A stretch of 64,000 nt of DNA, from positions 138,660,508 to 138,724,507 of the forward strand of contig CM067374.1 of the NCBI GenBank assembly GCA_034401795.1. Reading direction: 5' to 3'. Both the position numbers and the translations under genes were made by a program. This DNA is from Chaetoderma sp. LZ-2023a (Eukaryota; Mollusca; Caudofoveata; Chaetodermatida; Chaetodermatidae). Positions 23,769 to 34,047 of this stretch are shown here, in pieces; the stretch's first letter is position 1; the number at the start of each line of letters is the position of its first letter. The notes beneath the pieces were generated by a model. The model saw only the letters and a list, made by a program, of their open reading frames with translations, did no database searches and was not told the origin of the DNA.

Positions 23769-25770
23769 TTGTGCAGTGTGGTCGTCCGACATGATGGTCA
23801 AGTTCCTTGCCCAGAAGTACTTGGCAGGGTCTGACACGGGGTCAGGCGGACTGAAAGCAAATCATGGAGCGTCTGTTTCGGCCCTTGGGGTCGGTCTATG
23901 TCTGCAACCGGAGGTTGCTGAGATGGCACCGCCGGCGTGGTTTGGTACTGCTATGCAAGGCTTCTTGAATAGCGTTCTGCCTACGCTGGTGTCGTCCCTG
24001 CTTCCAAAAGTTGTAGGGCAGTCTCTTCCCGTGCTTGGTTCGGACCCTGGCCTTGGACAGGGTTCTGGACTGGCCACCGAGGGAGCCGTCTCGTATGGCT
24101 CCCTGGCAGTCCCGTCGGGCTCCGGCCTGATGGGCTCTGTCTCTCTGCGGCCACCCCCAGGTGGTCCAGTAGCGGTGGCCGGTCTGTCAGGCATGGGAGC
24201 CATCTGCCAGGATGGCTCCACGGTTTCCTCATCTAGTGACGACTCTTCAGGGTCTGAAGACGAGGAGGCCTGAGATGCCGTGGGTGGAGAGCATGGAGGC
24301 CGATTCCGTCCTCCATCTGTCTGGCTTGGCGCAAGCCAGGGCAGCAGCTCCGCCCATGGTTGAGGCCACTCCGGTACCGGGCACCAGTCCTGTGATGGTT
24401 GGTTTGCCGCCAACCGACATGGTGACGGGTGTGGCTGGGCAGGCGTGGTACTCATCTATCTCACTTGGTCCGGCAGTCAGGCATGGGGTGCCATTTGCGC
24501 CCGTGTTTGGCCACGGTTCTTTACCATTACGGGTCCGCACGGTTTTCCGTGTGGGCCTACTCCATGGACTGGTGTTTTTCATGGGATGGCGGCGGAATCG
24601 TACAGTACTGGAGTTCCTGGCATATCAGTAATGGCTCCTAGCCGGGAGGCTGTTGCTGGTAGGGCCGTGAACACATCAACGGGTGACGTGTTCATGGGAG
24701 TGTCCTCCTCGGAGACTGGTCAGAGGCTCTGGCCTGGCTAGCCAGGGTAGACCCGTCTGTGGTTTCGACCACGGTCGAGGAGGATGCACCCCATCCATTG
24801 GTGGCATCGAATAGGACGGGGATCTTGCCTGCAGCCTGGATCCAGTCTATTGGACTGGATCTAAGGTTTATGGAGTTATTGGATGCTATTTATAGCAAAC
24901 AACTCCTGACCAAGGGCCAGCTTCCTGCGGCCTCCAGGGAGGTGCGGGCGAGGTGTCGTATCCCACAAGGGGAATATGGCAGATATGGTGTTGTCCCAAC
25001 GGTCACCGAAGATGACCGCTTGGTGGTGGGTGTCCAGAGTGTTGGAGCAGGTGGCCCCACCTTGGCGCTGGTGGACAAGTCTCAGGTACATCATGACGAA
25101 GTCCTGTCCCTATGCGATGAAGGGGTAGGGCAGCAATGAGTGCTGTCAATCATTCTTATCGCCTTCTTCAGTCAGTGTGGGCTGAAGCAGGGGCAGGCCA
25201 CCATGTGCCACCCGTGGCACTTTCATGTGTCAATGACGGCCTGGTGCTGTCTATGGACGCATTGGCCAGGTTGCAAGCGCGAGTGATGAAGTCTAGGAGG
25301 CAGATGGTCCTTGACCATATGCATCAAGCTACTGCCTTTGGTGGCCAAGCAGGGGCCATCTTAGAAGACACTGCCAACATCGCGCAGAATCGTTTGGCGG
25401 TTAATCTACAGCTGGGGGTAGTGCGTCAGGCACACACACTAAGGGCTGTAGCCAAGCCGCTAACCGGGCAACCTTCTAAGAAGAAGAAGAAGCACAAAAG
25501 CAAGGCGAAAGCTAAGCCTAGTGTTGCTTCTGCTTCTACTGGGTCTTTTCAGCCGCATCCGGCGAAGAAGGCCAAGAAGGTTGTGGAGGCTCCTACCCTC
25601 CCCAATGTTGCTCCTGATTGCCCGAGAGGGGGGAAGGGGAAGTCCTCTAAGGCCGGAAAGAAGGGAGCGGATCGTACATGAGGGTACAAGGGCTCCATTC
25701 GTATCTGCCTGGATTGCACCTGTGGGACAGGAACAGCGGTGCCAGTTAGACCGGTCAAGCCAAGACCAAA

Positions 25771-26990
25771 ATGGTTCTCACTCTCTCTCGTCAAGAGAGG
25801 GGGGAGCGGATCGCGAGCCAGACACCCGCATTAGGCGTCGATGCATCTATAGTGGGTGGAAGGCTTATGTGTTTTGTCGAGGCTTGGCGAGGTGTGACGT
25901 CAGACAGTCTGGCCCTGGGATGGTTATCCCACGTGTACATGCCGGAGTGGTGGGATTTTCCACCACAGAATCTGTCTTTGGCACCTGTCTGGACACCCGT
26001 ACCAAGGGAACCAGACAAGTTAGAAGCCATTCAAAATGAAGTGGCAGGTTAGCTTCTGAAGGGAGCAATAAAACCAGCAAACCGGAACACTCCAAGCTTC
26101 TATTCAAACATGTTCCTTGTCCCCAAGAGCACAGGGGGGATGGAGACCCGTACTCAATCTCAGGCCATTAAATTTGTTTATCCATACGCCTCGGTTTCAG
26201 ATGGAAACTCCGAGATCGACAATGGCAGGACTGAGGAAGGGAATGTGGTGTGTATCAATCGATCTAAAAGATACATATTTCCATATTCCAATGAACAGAA
26301 GTTGTCACAGGTTTCTGAGATTTGCGTTTCAGAATCAAGTGTTTGTCGTCCTCCCATTTGGCCTGTCAACAGCTCCACGGGATTTCACCAAAGTGGTCCT
26401 TGCCGTGACAGCGTTTCTCAGAAAAGAGAATGTGGCGCTTCACACCTACATAGATGATTGGCTGATCAAAGCAGACACATCAGCCAGGTTAGAGGTGGAT
26501 ACTGCTCTGACTCTGAAGTTACTTTCAGATCTAGGCTGGATAGTCAACAAGGAGAAATCCGAGTTGACACCCACTCAACAGTTCGTTTATTTAGGGATGC
26601 GATTCGATTTTGAGGAGGGCAGGGTTTACCCGTCAGAGCCCAGAGTGGTGTCTCTGTTAGCCATCCTCAAGAGTTTTCGATTGGGAAACCACATTCACGC
26701 GAAGCTGTTTCTTCAGATGCTGGGCATGATGGTCTCCATGGAGCAGGTAATCCAGTACGCTGCTCTGATGCGAAGACCTATCCAGTTGTATCTGATGTCT
26801 CTGTGGAAGCAGAGAACAGAACCCCTGTCAAAGCTGGTGCCAGTTTTGGAGCCAATAATGTCACTTCTTGTATGGTGGAAAAAGCGTCAGAATCTCCTAG
26901 TAGGGGTTTCGCTGCACCTACCCCACCCCCAGCTGTCCGTGTACACGGATGCATCGCTGGAGGGATGGGGCCTGCCTGGGAGAACACCAG
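25771..26990 (+). pseudogene. DIRS copy A reverse transcriptase, truncated
   Basis: RT frames match copy B: FVEAWRGVTSDSL, WWDFPPQNL, then VSIDLKDTYFHIP (motif A), LPFGLSTAP (motif B) and YIDDW (motif C, about 26450). The start of RNase H (LSVYTDASLEGWG) is present and then the sequence jumps into the end of copy B at 26991. A run of six Gs at about 26133-26138 shifts the frame, an in-frame TAG lies near 26050, and two codons are lost before motif B. It is inactive. Confidence 0.8.
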
Positions 26991-27135
26991 TTCTCCTTCG
27001 ATCAATACTCACCATTCTGTTACTTCTGATATACAGCTGGCCTTGACAGCGGCTCTAGGATTATAGACTTAGAAAGCTTTACCGACTCCTGGGAACCGGG
27101 TACTCGGCTCCCGACTGCCGAGTACCCGTTTACCA
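26991..27135 (+). repeat. DIRS B left inverted terminal repeat
   Basis: Runs from TTCTCCTTCGATCAATACTC through ATAGACTTAGAAAGCTTTAC to the palindrome and GTTTACCAT. Its reverse complement, with differences, is at 33870-34047. Confidence 0.8.
27097..27128 (+). repeat. Recombinase-site-like palindrome in DIRS B left repeat
   Basis: Perfect 12-base arms CGGGTACTCGGC and GCCGAGTACCCG around spacer TCCCGACT. Confidence 0.65.
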
Positions 27136-27266
27136 TAGAGCTCATTCTTGTTTGCATAGCAACAAGAGCAATACATGCTTTTTGCATTAGGGATTTTAGT
27201 GTTTTAAATAATCTAAGTCTTTAATCGGTGATAGTTTGTGTGTTCTGAAAGGATTAACTAAGGACT

Positions 27267-30166
27267 ATGGAGAATACCGCCCAAGACAACCAGGTTGTAT
27301 TGTTCTTTATTATCCATAGTTAAAAGACTTAGGTCTCTAAATTTCGTTGTGTCGCATGTTCCAATTTCTGACCCCATAGAATCTGGGACGTGTGCTAACA
27401 ACGATATATGCCAGACGATCGCCTTCTTTAACCCCCAACAGGCGATCGGCAGATATGAAAATAGGTGTTTGCTACGGTATTTCTAACACGAATATCGGCT
27501 GACGTCGTTCTCCGTAGAATCCGAGCGGGTGACGTCACACCCGGTCGCTCGGATGTTTATGTGAAGAAAATTTTTTTCATTAATTCGCGCATCTTATTCT
27601 GGGTGCTGCGTACTAAAAATGGTACCGGAAACTTTAGAATGATCAAGTTTACGTGCGATCACGATCGGGTTGCAATGATCGGTGGTTTCAAAATTCTTGA
27701 GTAGATGTGTGGTCTGCGGTTTTACCGTGTGAGACAGCAGTTTGTTATACATTTTGTTGTTTTCTTCACATATCGTGCTGCTTTCGTTAGGAGTATAATT
27801 TATATTGATTAGTAAATATACCCTGAATGCTATGCGATATGATTCCTGGAGCCGTTACACATCCTGGAGGATCTATTATGGGTGTGTTTGTGCCCGCCGC
27901 GTACTTGTCGTCATAATCAATGCGATCGTTGTTGTAACGTGGCGGGGTGGGGTGCGGGAAGGTTACGGTTAATTTATGAGTCAAAATATTTGAAAATTAA
28001 TTGTCTGCCTTCCATCCGGGTCTCGTTCCGCTTGTTTATTGTAGGTTTGTGCTTATTTTATAGGCCAAGCCAGCCCCGCCATCATGTGACGACTGCCATA
28101 AGTTTGTCCGTGTAATGTTCAAGGACCATGTCTGTTTTAGGTGTTCCCTGTGTAATATAGATCATAGGTGTAATGTTTGTGCCGTGTGGTCCGTCGAAAT
28201 GCTGGTTAAGTTCCTTGCCCAGAAGGACTTGGCTGGGTCTGACGTGGGGTCAGGCGGTCCGAGAGGAAATCGTGGAGCGCCCGGTTCGGCCGGTGGGGGT
28301 GCTCCACGTCCCCAGCTGGAGGTGGCGGAGATGGCACCGCCGGCGTGGTTTGGTCCGGCTATGCAGGGTTTTCTGCATAGCGTTCTACCCACGCTGGTGT
28401 CGTCCCTGCTACCAAAAGTTGGGGGGCAGTTTCTCCCCATGCCTGGTATGGATCCTGTCCTCGGACAGGATTCTGGACTGGTTACCGAGGGGGCCGTCTC
28501 GTACGGCCCCCTGGCGGTCCCGTCTGGCTTCGGCCAGACGGGTTCTGTCTCTCTGCGGCCACCTCCGGGTGGTCCAGTAGCGGTGGCCTGTCCGTCAGGT
28601 GTGGGAGCCGTCCGCCAGGACGGCTCCACGGTTGACTCGTCTAGTGACGACTCTTCGGAGTCTGAAGACGAGGAGGCCGAGGAGGAGAGGTTGCTGCGGC
28701 CCGTGAAGCCGCAGGTGGAGAATATGGAGGTTGATTCCGTCCTGGACGGAACCGGCCTCGATTTGTCTGGTTTGGCGCAAGCCAGGTCAGCGGCTCCGCC
28801 TGTGGCTGAGGCCAATCCGTTACCTTTCACCGGTTCCACGCGGCTTGGTTTGTCACCAGCCGTCAGGGGAACGGGTGTGCCGGGCCAGGCGTGGTACTCA
28901 CCTATCTCGCCTGGTCCGGCAGCCGGACGTGGGGTGCCATTGACGCCCGTGTCCGGCTATGGTTCCGTGACTGTTACGGGTCCGTACGGTTTTCCGTGCG
29001 GAGTATTTCATGGGGTGGCGGCGGAACCGTGTGGTAGCGGAGTGCCTGGCGTGTCAGCCGTGGCTCCTTGCCGGGAGGCCGTGGCTGGCAGACCCATGAG
29101 CACGTCAACGGGTGACGTGTTTGCGGGGGTGTCTTCATCGGAGGTAGATTGGTCAGATGCTCTGGCGTGGCTAGCCAGGGTTGACCCGTCTGTGGTTTCG
29201 GCCACGGCCGATGAAGATGCGCCCCATCCGTCGGTTGCGTCGATTAGGACGGGGATTTTGCCCGCGGCCCGGATCCAGTCAGTGGGACTGGATCCACGGT
29301 TCATAGATTTGTTGGATGCTATTTATAGCAAACAACTAATGACCAAAGGTCAGCTCCCTGCGGCCTCCAGGGAGGTGCGGGCAAGATGTCATATTCCGCG
29401 GGGTGAATACGACAGGTATGGTGTAGTCCCATCGGTCACGGAGGATGACTGATGGGTACTGGGAGTCCAGAGTGCCGGGTCGGGTCGCCCCGGTCCGGCA
29501 CTTGTGGATAAGTCCCAGGTACACCAGGAAGAAGTCCTGGCCCTATGCGATGAGGGTGTGAGGGCAGCGATGAGCGCTGTCAATCTCTCTTATCGTCTCC
29601 TTCAGTCGGTGTGGGCTGAAGCGGGGGCAGGCCACCCTGTGCCACCTGTGGCGCTCTCGTGTGTTAATGACGGCTTGGTGCTGTCAAATGACGCATTGGC
29701 AAGGGTGCAAGCGCGAGTGACGAAGTCCAGGAGGCAAATGGTCATTGACCATATGCGTCCGGCTATGGCAGTCAGGGAGCGTCTTCTTGGGACGCCCCTG
29801 ACAGGGCCTAGCATCTTTGGTGGCCAAGCGCGGGCCATCTTAGAGGACACCGCCAGTATCGCGCAGAATCGGTTAGCGGTAAATCTACAGCTAGAGCTAG
29901 TGCGGCAAGCGCACGCACTAGGGGCTGTGGGCAAACCGCTAACGGGACAGCCTTCAAAGAAGCAGAAGAAGCATAAGAGCAAGGCGAAAGCCAGGCCTGT
30001 TGCGACTTCTGTTTCGGCTGGGTTCTCGGAGCCGCCGCCGGCGAAGAAACCCAGGAAGGTTGTAGAGGCGCCTACCCTCCCCAATGTTGCTCCTGACCGC
30101 CCTAGAGGCGGGAAGGGGAAGGGTAAGGCCTCAAAGGGCGGACAGAAGGGACCGAAGCATACCTGA
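27267..30166 (+). pseudogene. DIRS copy B gag (spliced), one nonsense codon
   Basis: Predicted particle protein of the element. Exon 1 (27267-27293) codes for nine residues, MENTAQDNQ, ending CAG|GTTGTA. The intron spans 27294-28063 and ends TTATTTTATAG. Exon 2 (28064-30166) opens in phase 0 with AKPAPPSC and a Cys/His cluster, CDDC.H, CFRC..C, CNVC, suggesting zinc binding. It continues with PPAWFGPAMQGFL, proline/glycine-rich and acidic serine blocks, a helical middle and a basic C-terminus (KKQKKHKSKAKA) that could bind nucleic acid or act as a nuclear signal. A single TGA at 29450-29452 interrupts an otherwise open frame. Copy A has an arginine codon there, so the stop is a late mutation. 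About 700 codons in all. Confidence 0.8.
27294..28063 (+). other. Intron in DIRS B gag leader
   Basis: Donor CAG|GTTGTA and acceptor TTATTTTATAG|GCC are conserved in copy A (22595-23655), and phase 0 is kept in both. The intron holds the CRE motif at 27530-27537 and a G-rich GTGGCGGGGTGGGG block near 27940. Confidence 0.6.
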
Positions 30167-30341
30167 GGGTACGCAAGCTCCCTTCATATCCGCCTGGACC
30201 GCGCCTGTGCGACAGGAACAGCGGTTCCAGTTATACCCGTCGTGCCTAGAACGAAATGGTTCTCACTCTCTCTCGTTAAGAAAGAGGGGGGGGGGGGGGC
30301 GGACTGCGAGCCGGACAACCCCGTTAGACGTCGAGGCGTCT

Positions 30342-32272
30342 ATGGTGGGTGGAAGGCTCATGCGTTTCGTCGAGGCCTGGCGAGGTGTGACGTCAGACAG
30401 TCTGGTCCTGGGATGGTTATCCCAGGGTTACATGCTGGAGTGGTGGGACTTTCCGCCACAAAATCTGTCTTTGGCACCTGTCTGGACACCCGTACCAAGG
30501 GAGCCAGACAAGTTAGAAGCCGTTCAAAAGGAAGTGTCAGGTTTGCTTCTGAAGGGAGCAATAAAACCAGCAAACCGGAACACTCCAGGCTTCTATTCAA
30601 ACATGTTCCTTGTCCCCAAGAGCACAGGGGATGGCGACCCATACTCAATCTTAGGCCATTAAATTGGTTTATCCATACGCCTCGGTTCCAGATGGAAACG
30701 CCGAGGTCGGTAATGGCGGGATTGAGGAAAGGAATGTGGTGTGTATCGATCGATCTGAAAGATGCATATTTCCACATTCCGATGAATCGGAGTTGGCACA
30801 GGTTTCTGAGATTTGCGTTTCAGAATCAAGTATGGGAGTTTACAGTTCTCCCGTTTGGCCTGTCGACAGCTCCGAGGGTTTTCACAAGAGTGGTCCTTGC
30901 GGTGACAGCGTTTCTCAGAAAAGAGAACGTGGCGCTACACACCTACATAGATGACTGGCTGCTCAAGGCAGACTCGGCAGCCAGGTTGAACGTGGATACT
31001 GCTCTGACTCTGAAGTTACTTTCAGATCTAGGCTGGATAGTCAACGAGGAGAAATCCGAGTTAACGCCCACTCAACATTTCGTTTATTTGGGGATGCGAT
31101 TCGACCTCGAGGAGGGCAGGGTTTACCCGTCAGAGCCCAGAGTGGTGTCTCTGTTAGCCATCCTCAGGAGTTTTCGAGTGGGAAACCACATTCAGGCGAG
31201 GCGGTTCCTTCAGATGCTGGGCATGATGGTCTCCATGGAGCAGGTTATCCCGTACGCTGCTCTAATGCGAAGACCTATCCAGTTGTATCTGATGTCTCTG
31301 TGGAAACAGAGAACAGAACCCCTGTCAAAACTGGTGCCAGTTTTGGAGCCGATAATATCGCATCTTCTATGGTGGAAACAGCGTCAGAATCTCCTAATAG
31401 GAGTTTCGCTGCACCTACCCCACCCCCAGCTGTCCGTTTACACGGATGCATCGCTGGAGGGGTGGGGTGCCTGCCTGGGAGAACACCAGGTCTCGGGCAC
31501 ATGGACTCTCCCGGAGAGTCAGCTGCATATCAATCTGTTGGAAATGATGGCAGTGGAACTGGCATTGGAAACGTTTCTTCCAAAAGTCAGGGGCAAGGCG
31601 ATATTGATATGGTCGGACAACTCGACAGTATTATCATACATAAATCGCCAAGGCGGGACCAAGTCAACCACACTATGTATGAAAGTGTGGCACTTGATTC
31701 AATGGTGCAGGAATTACTCGGTTGTTTTGAAAGCAGCTCACATTCCTGGGCGATTGAACATTCTGGCGGATGCTTTGTCTCAGTGACAGATAATTCTGCC
31801 AACAGAATGGTCTCTCAACACTCCAGTTCTTCACAGGATCTTCGAGCATTGGGGCAAACCCAACGTGGACTTGTTCGCCACGAAGGAAAATGCTCAAATC
31901 ATGACTTATGTCTCGCCGATTCCAGATCCAAATGCCATCGATACAGACACTCTGGCGATAAGCTGGGGACGGATGCATGCTTACGCGTACCCACCCACCA
32001 TTCTTCTGCCGAAGATATTGGTGAAGATCAGGGAGGAACTATGTCTGGTCCTGCTAATAGCGGCATTTTGGTCCAGCAGGGTGTGGTTCACGGATCTTCT
32101 AGATCTGCTGGTGGACAATCCAGTGCAGTTACCCGAGACTCTGAACATAATCTCCCAGGCCAAGGGATGCTTCCTACATGAGCGTCCCGAAATGTTTAAA
32201 TTGACTGCATGGATGTTATCAAACAACGTTCCATGTCGGAAGACTTTTCTCGACAAGCTGCGAATTTCATAG
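30342..32272 (+). pseudogene. DIRS B RT / RNase H / methylase-like polyprotein
   Basis: Copies element RNA into DNA and removes the RNA strand. The RT N-terminus (FVEAWRGVTSDSL, WWDFPPQNL) lies in one frame from 30342. A run of four Gs at about 30626 shifts into the frame carrying motif A (VSIDLKDAYFHIPM), motif B (LPFGLSTAPRVF) and motif C (YIDD at 30944-30955). RNase H follows with its acidic residues in VYTDASLEGWG, LLEMMAVELA, WSDNST and HIPGRLNILADALS. An in-frame TGA (31784-31786) precedes VDLFATKENAQ, DPNAIDTDTLAISW and AYAYPPTILL, which I read as the Dam-like methylase domain of DIRS elements, with YPPT in place of the usual NPPY-type motif. The start codon is uncertain because the frame overlaps gag. 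Confidence 0.82.
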
Positions 32273-33209
32273 CAGCTGCGAGAAGGAGGTCAACCTTCAA
32301 GTCATATAACAACAAGGTTAACAGATTTGCAGACTGGTGTGAAGGAAAGGGTATTGATACCTTTCAATCCACTATTCAGCAAATAACAGACTTTCTCTGT
32401 GAGCAGTTCTTTTCAGGACTAGCTCCTGTCACAATTGCTGGATACAAGTCAGCTTTGGCATCACTTATCCCTTGTCTAGCCAACAGGGATAGTCCAGAGG
32501 TGGTCCTTTTGAATGTGATGGTGAAGGGAATGAACAATCTCCGACCAAGACAACAGGTAGTCATTCCAGCCTGGAGTCTATCTTTAGTGCTTTCAAACCA
32601 TTGCGTTCGGCTAGTCTAAAGCATTTGACTCTAAAGGCGGCTTTTCTATTGGCAGCTTCCTCAGATAGAAGGCGCAGTAAGATCCATGTACTTTCAGCAG
32701 AGAGGGACCGAGTTATTGTCTCCAGAGAGAGAGTCTGTGTCTACTGCCAAAGAGCAGAGTTTATGTCAAAGAATCAATCTTTGAGATATCCCAGCAAACC
32801 GATCATTATACCGAAACTAACTAGGTTTGATCGTGATGCTAGTGTCTGGTGCCCAGTCCGTGCTTTGACTAAGTACAGAAAACGGACAGACTCGTTACGG
32901 TCGAATGATAGACATCTGTGGATCTGCCATAAGAAGCCATATGGTGCCGCATCCATGGATTCTATCTCTCATTGGGTAGTCGAATGCATTCAGACTACCC
33001 ATGAGATTGTGACTGGGCACCAGGTGCAATGGACAAGGGCACACAATGTTAGAGGAATAGCCGCCTCGACCGCCCTTTACAATGGTGTTCCATTAGAGGA
33101 CATCATGGCTGTTGCACAATGGCACTGTGAGTCCTCTCTCATGGATTACTATATGAGGGATGTGTCAGACTCTGCCAATCCACTCGCTTTTGAAACGATA
33201 GTTATATGA
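32209..33209 (+). pseudogene. DIRS B tyrosine recombinase, one frameshift
   Basis: Integrates the circular DNA intermediate. The N-terminal core-binding part (32209-32590) has STFKSYNNKVNRFADWC and LAPVTIAGYKSAL. The catalytic part (32601-33209) has the first arginine region LLAASSDRRRSKIH, the H-x-x-R box HNVR (33042-33053), the downstream W of AQWHCESS, and the nucleophilic tyrosine in MDYYMRD (33147-33152). A small deletion near 32590-32605, in CTTTAGTGCTTTC, breaks the frame between the two parts; otherwise all catalytic residues are present. It overlaps the end of the RT ORF by 64 bases, as in related elements. The protein ends at TGA 33207-33209. Confidence 0.85.
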
Positions 33210-33702
33210 CCACATTGCTCTTCTCCCTTTCTTGGCATTTGTAAGAAAGAATTAAGAAGCAGACATGGTCGAGCGAGAGGATGTCAACCAGATTGTGTCA
33301 CTGATGGCCGGACGAGTGAATGGTTGGAGACTCCACGTCTGAAATCCAAATATCATGAGGTAATTCAAGATTGAGAGTTTTTTGTATTATGTCTATGTAT
33401 CATGTTCATTCATCTTATATATTCATGCTCATTCCCAGGCTAATATATGCAAAGAGCAGTTAACCCTCTTGGCATATTTGTGTTTCAGGCGAGATGAATG
33501 TTCGTGAGTTCTCTTCCTTTTCTTAGGAGAAAGGGGTGGGGGGGGTGGGGGGCAGTGATGCGAATGTGGTTCGGTTCCGTTAACTTGATGGTCCTTTTAG
33601 TTCTCCATTAATCAGGTTTAAGTCTAGCTCTTTCTCCAAGGGGCAAAAGTAGCAATTGATGGCTTGCCCCTTCCCACCAGATTACTGTCTAAATCTGGTA
33701 TA
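33210..33702 (+). other. DIRS B 3' untranslated region
   Basis: Non-coding between the recombinase stop and the internal complementary region. It contains a G-rich GGTGGGGGGGGTGGGGGG tract at about 33534-33552. Confidence 0.6.
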
Positions 33703-33801
33703 TATCAGAAGTAATGGAATAGTGAGTATTGATCGAAGGAGAATGAAGGAAATTTCAATTTCCCTTTCTCCGAGATCTAACAATACTCACCATTCTATTA
33801 C
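33703..33801 (+). repeat. DIRS B internal complementary region
   Basis: The left part (33703-33746) is the reverse complement of the left end of the element (26991-27034). The right part (33747-33801) is the reverse complement of the right end (33996-34047). The two parts meet at GGAGAATGAAGGAAAT. This juxtaposition is the hallmark thought to template ligation of DIRS ends into a circle. The two halves are also complementary to each other, forming a long hairpin. Confidence 0.8.
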
Positions 33802-33869
33802 GGACCCAGCCTCCCAGCACCACGGAGGCAAGCCATGGGTATCTCTTGTTTGGTGGCTATGAAAACAAT

Positions 33870-34047
33870 ATCAGCTTCATGGCAAACGGGTACTCGGTAG
33901 TTGTGAGCCGAGTACCCGGTTCCAGGAGTCGGTAAAGCTTACTAAGTCTATAGTCATAGGGCCAGCTATCCACGATAGCTTGTATCAGAAGTAATAGAAT
34001 GGTGAGTAGTGTTGGATCTCGGAGAAAGGGAAATTGAAATTTCCTTC
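33870..34047 (+). repeat. DIRS B right inverted terminal repeat
   Basis: Reverse complement of the left repeat: TATGACTATAGACTTAG, AGCTTTACCGACTCC and the palindrome are all present in inverse order. The outer end is GGAAATTTCCTTC at 34047 by comparison with the internal region. The palindrome lies at 33887-33918, with spacer AGTTGTGA and one arm mismatch. Confidence 0.8.

Larger units (their letters stand above)
22571..25681 (+). pseudogene. DIRS copy A gag (spliced), frameshifted
   Basis: Exon 1 (22571-22594) reads MDGADENQ and ends CAG|GTTGTA. Exon 2 starts after TTTATAG at 23656 with AKPALPSC and a Cys/His cluster (CDEC.H, CFRC..C, CNVC), likely zinc-binding. It continues in frame through PPAWFG.AMQGFL and an acidic serine stretch to a stop near 24271. 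Later parts resume in other frames (24759-25139, 25136-25681), ending in a lysine-rich KKKKHKSKAKAK tail. At least three frame breaks are present. Alignment with copy B identifies it as gag. Confidence 0.7.
22390..26990 (+). mobile_element. DIRS-type retrotransposon copy A, 3'-truncated
   Basis: A relic of the same family as copy B. It has a shortened left terminal repeat (from TAGCTTTACCGACTCC at 22390), the first short gag exon, an intron, gag, and RT into the start of RNase H. It then stops abruptly at 26990, where the left end of copy B begins. The methylase-like and recombinase parts and the right end are missing. Compared with copy B it has a 293-bp tandem duplication in the leader and more frameshifts, so it is older or less constrained. 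Confidence 0.8.
26991..34047 (+). mobile_element. DIRS-type retrotransposon copy B, near complete (about 7.06 kb)
   Basis: Tyrosine-recombinase retrotransposons of the DIRS order replicate through RNA and integrate as circles, without target duplication. Copy B shows the full plan: left inverted terminal repeat, spliced gag, RT/RNase H/methylase-like ORF, tyrosine recombinase, internal complementary region (33703-33801) and right inverted repeat ending at 34047. Ends were set by the internal region, which contains the reverse complement of the left end next to that of the right end. Two single-codon stops and a few indels disrupt its ORFs. The inverted termini plus complementary region favour DIRS proper over Ngaro-type elements. 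It sits in sense orientation in the ankyrin-gene intron. Confidence 0.88.

Noticed and set aside
23862-24455. Long proline-rich minus-strand frame opposite DIRS gag
   Set aside because: GC-rich antisense shadow; copy B has a similar shadow at 28162-28839. No domain.
31300-32181. 293-codon plus-strand frame overlapping DIRS RT
   Set aside because: Out-of-frame reading of the RNase H and methylase-like region, low complexity and without motifs.
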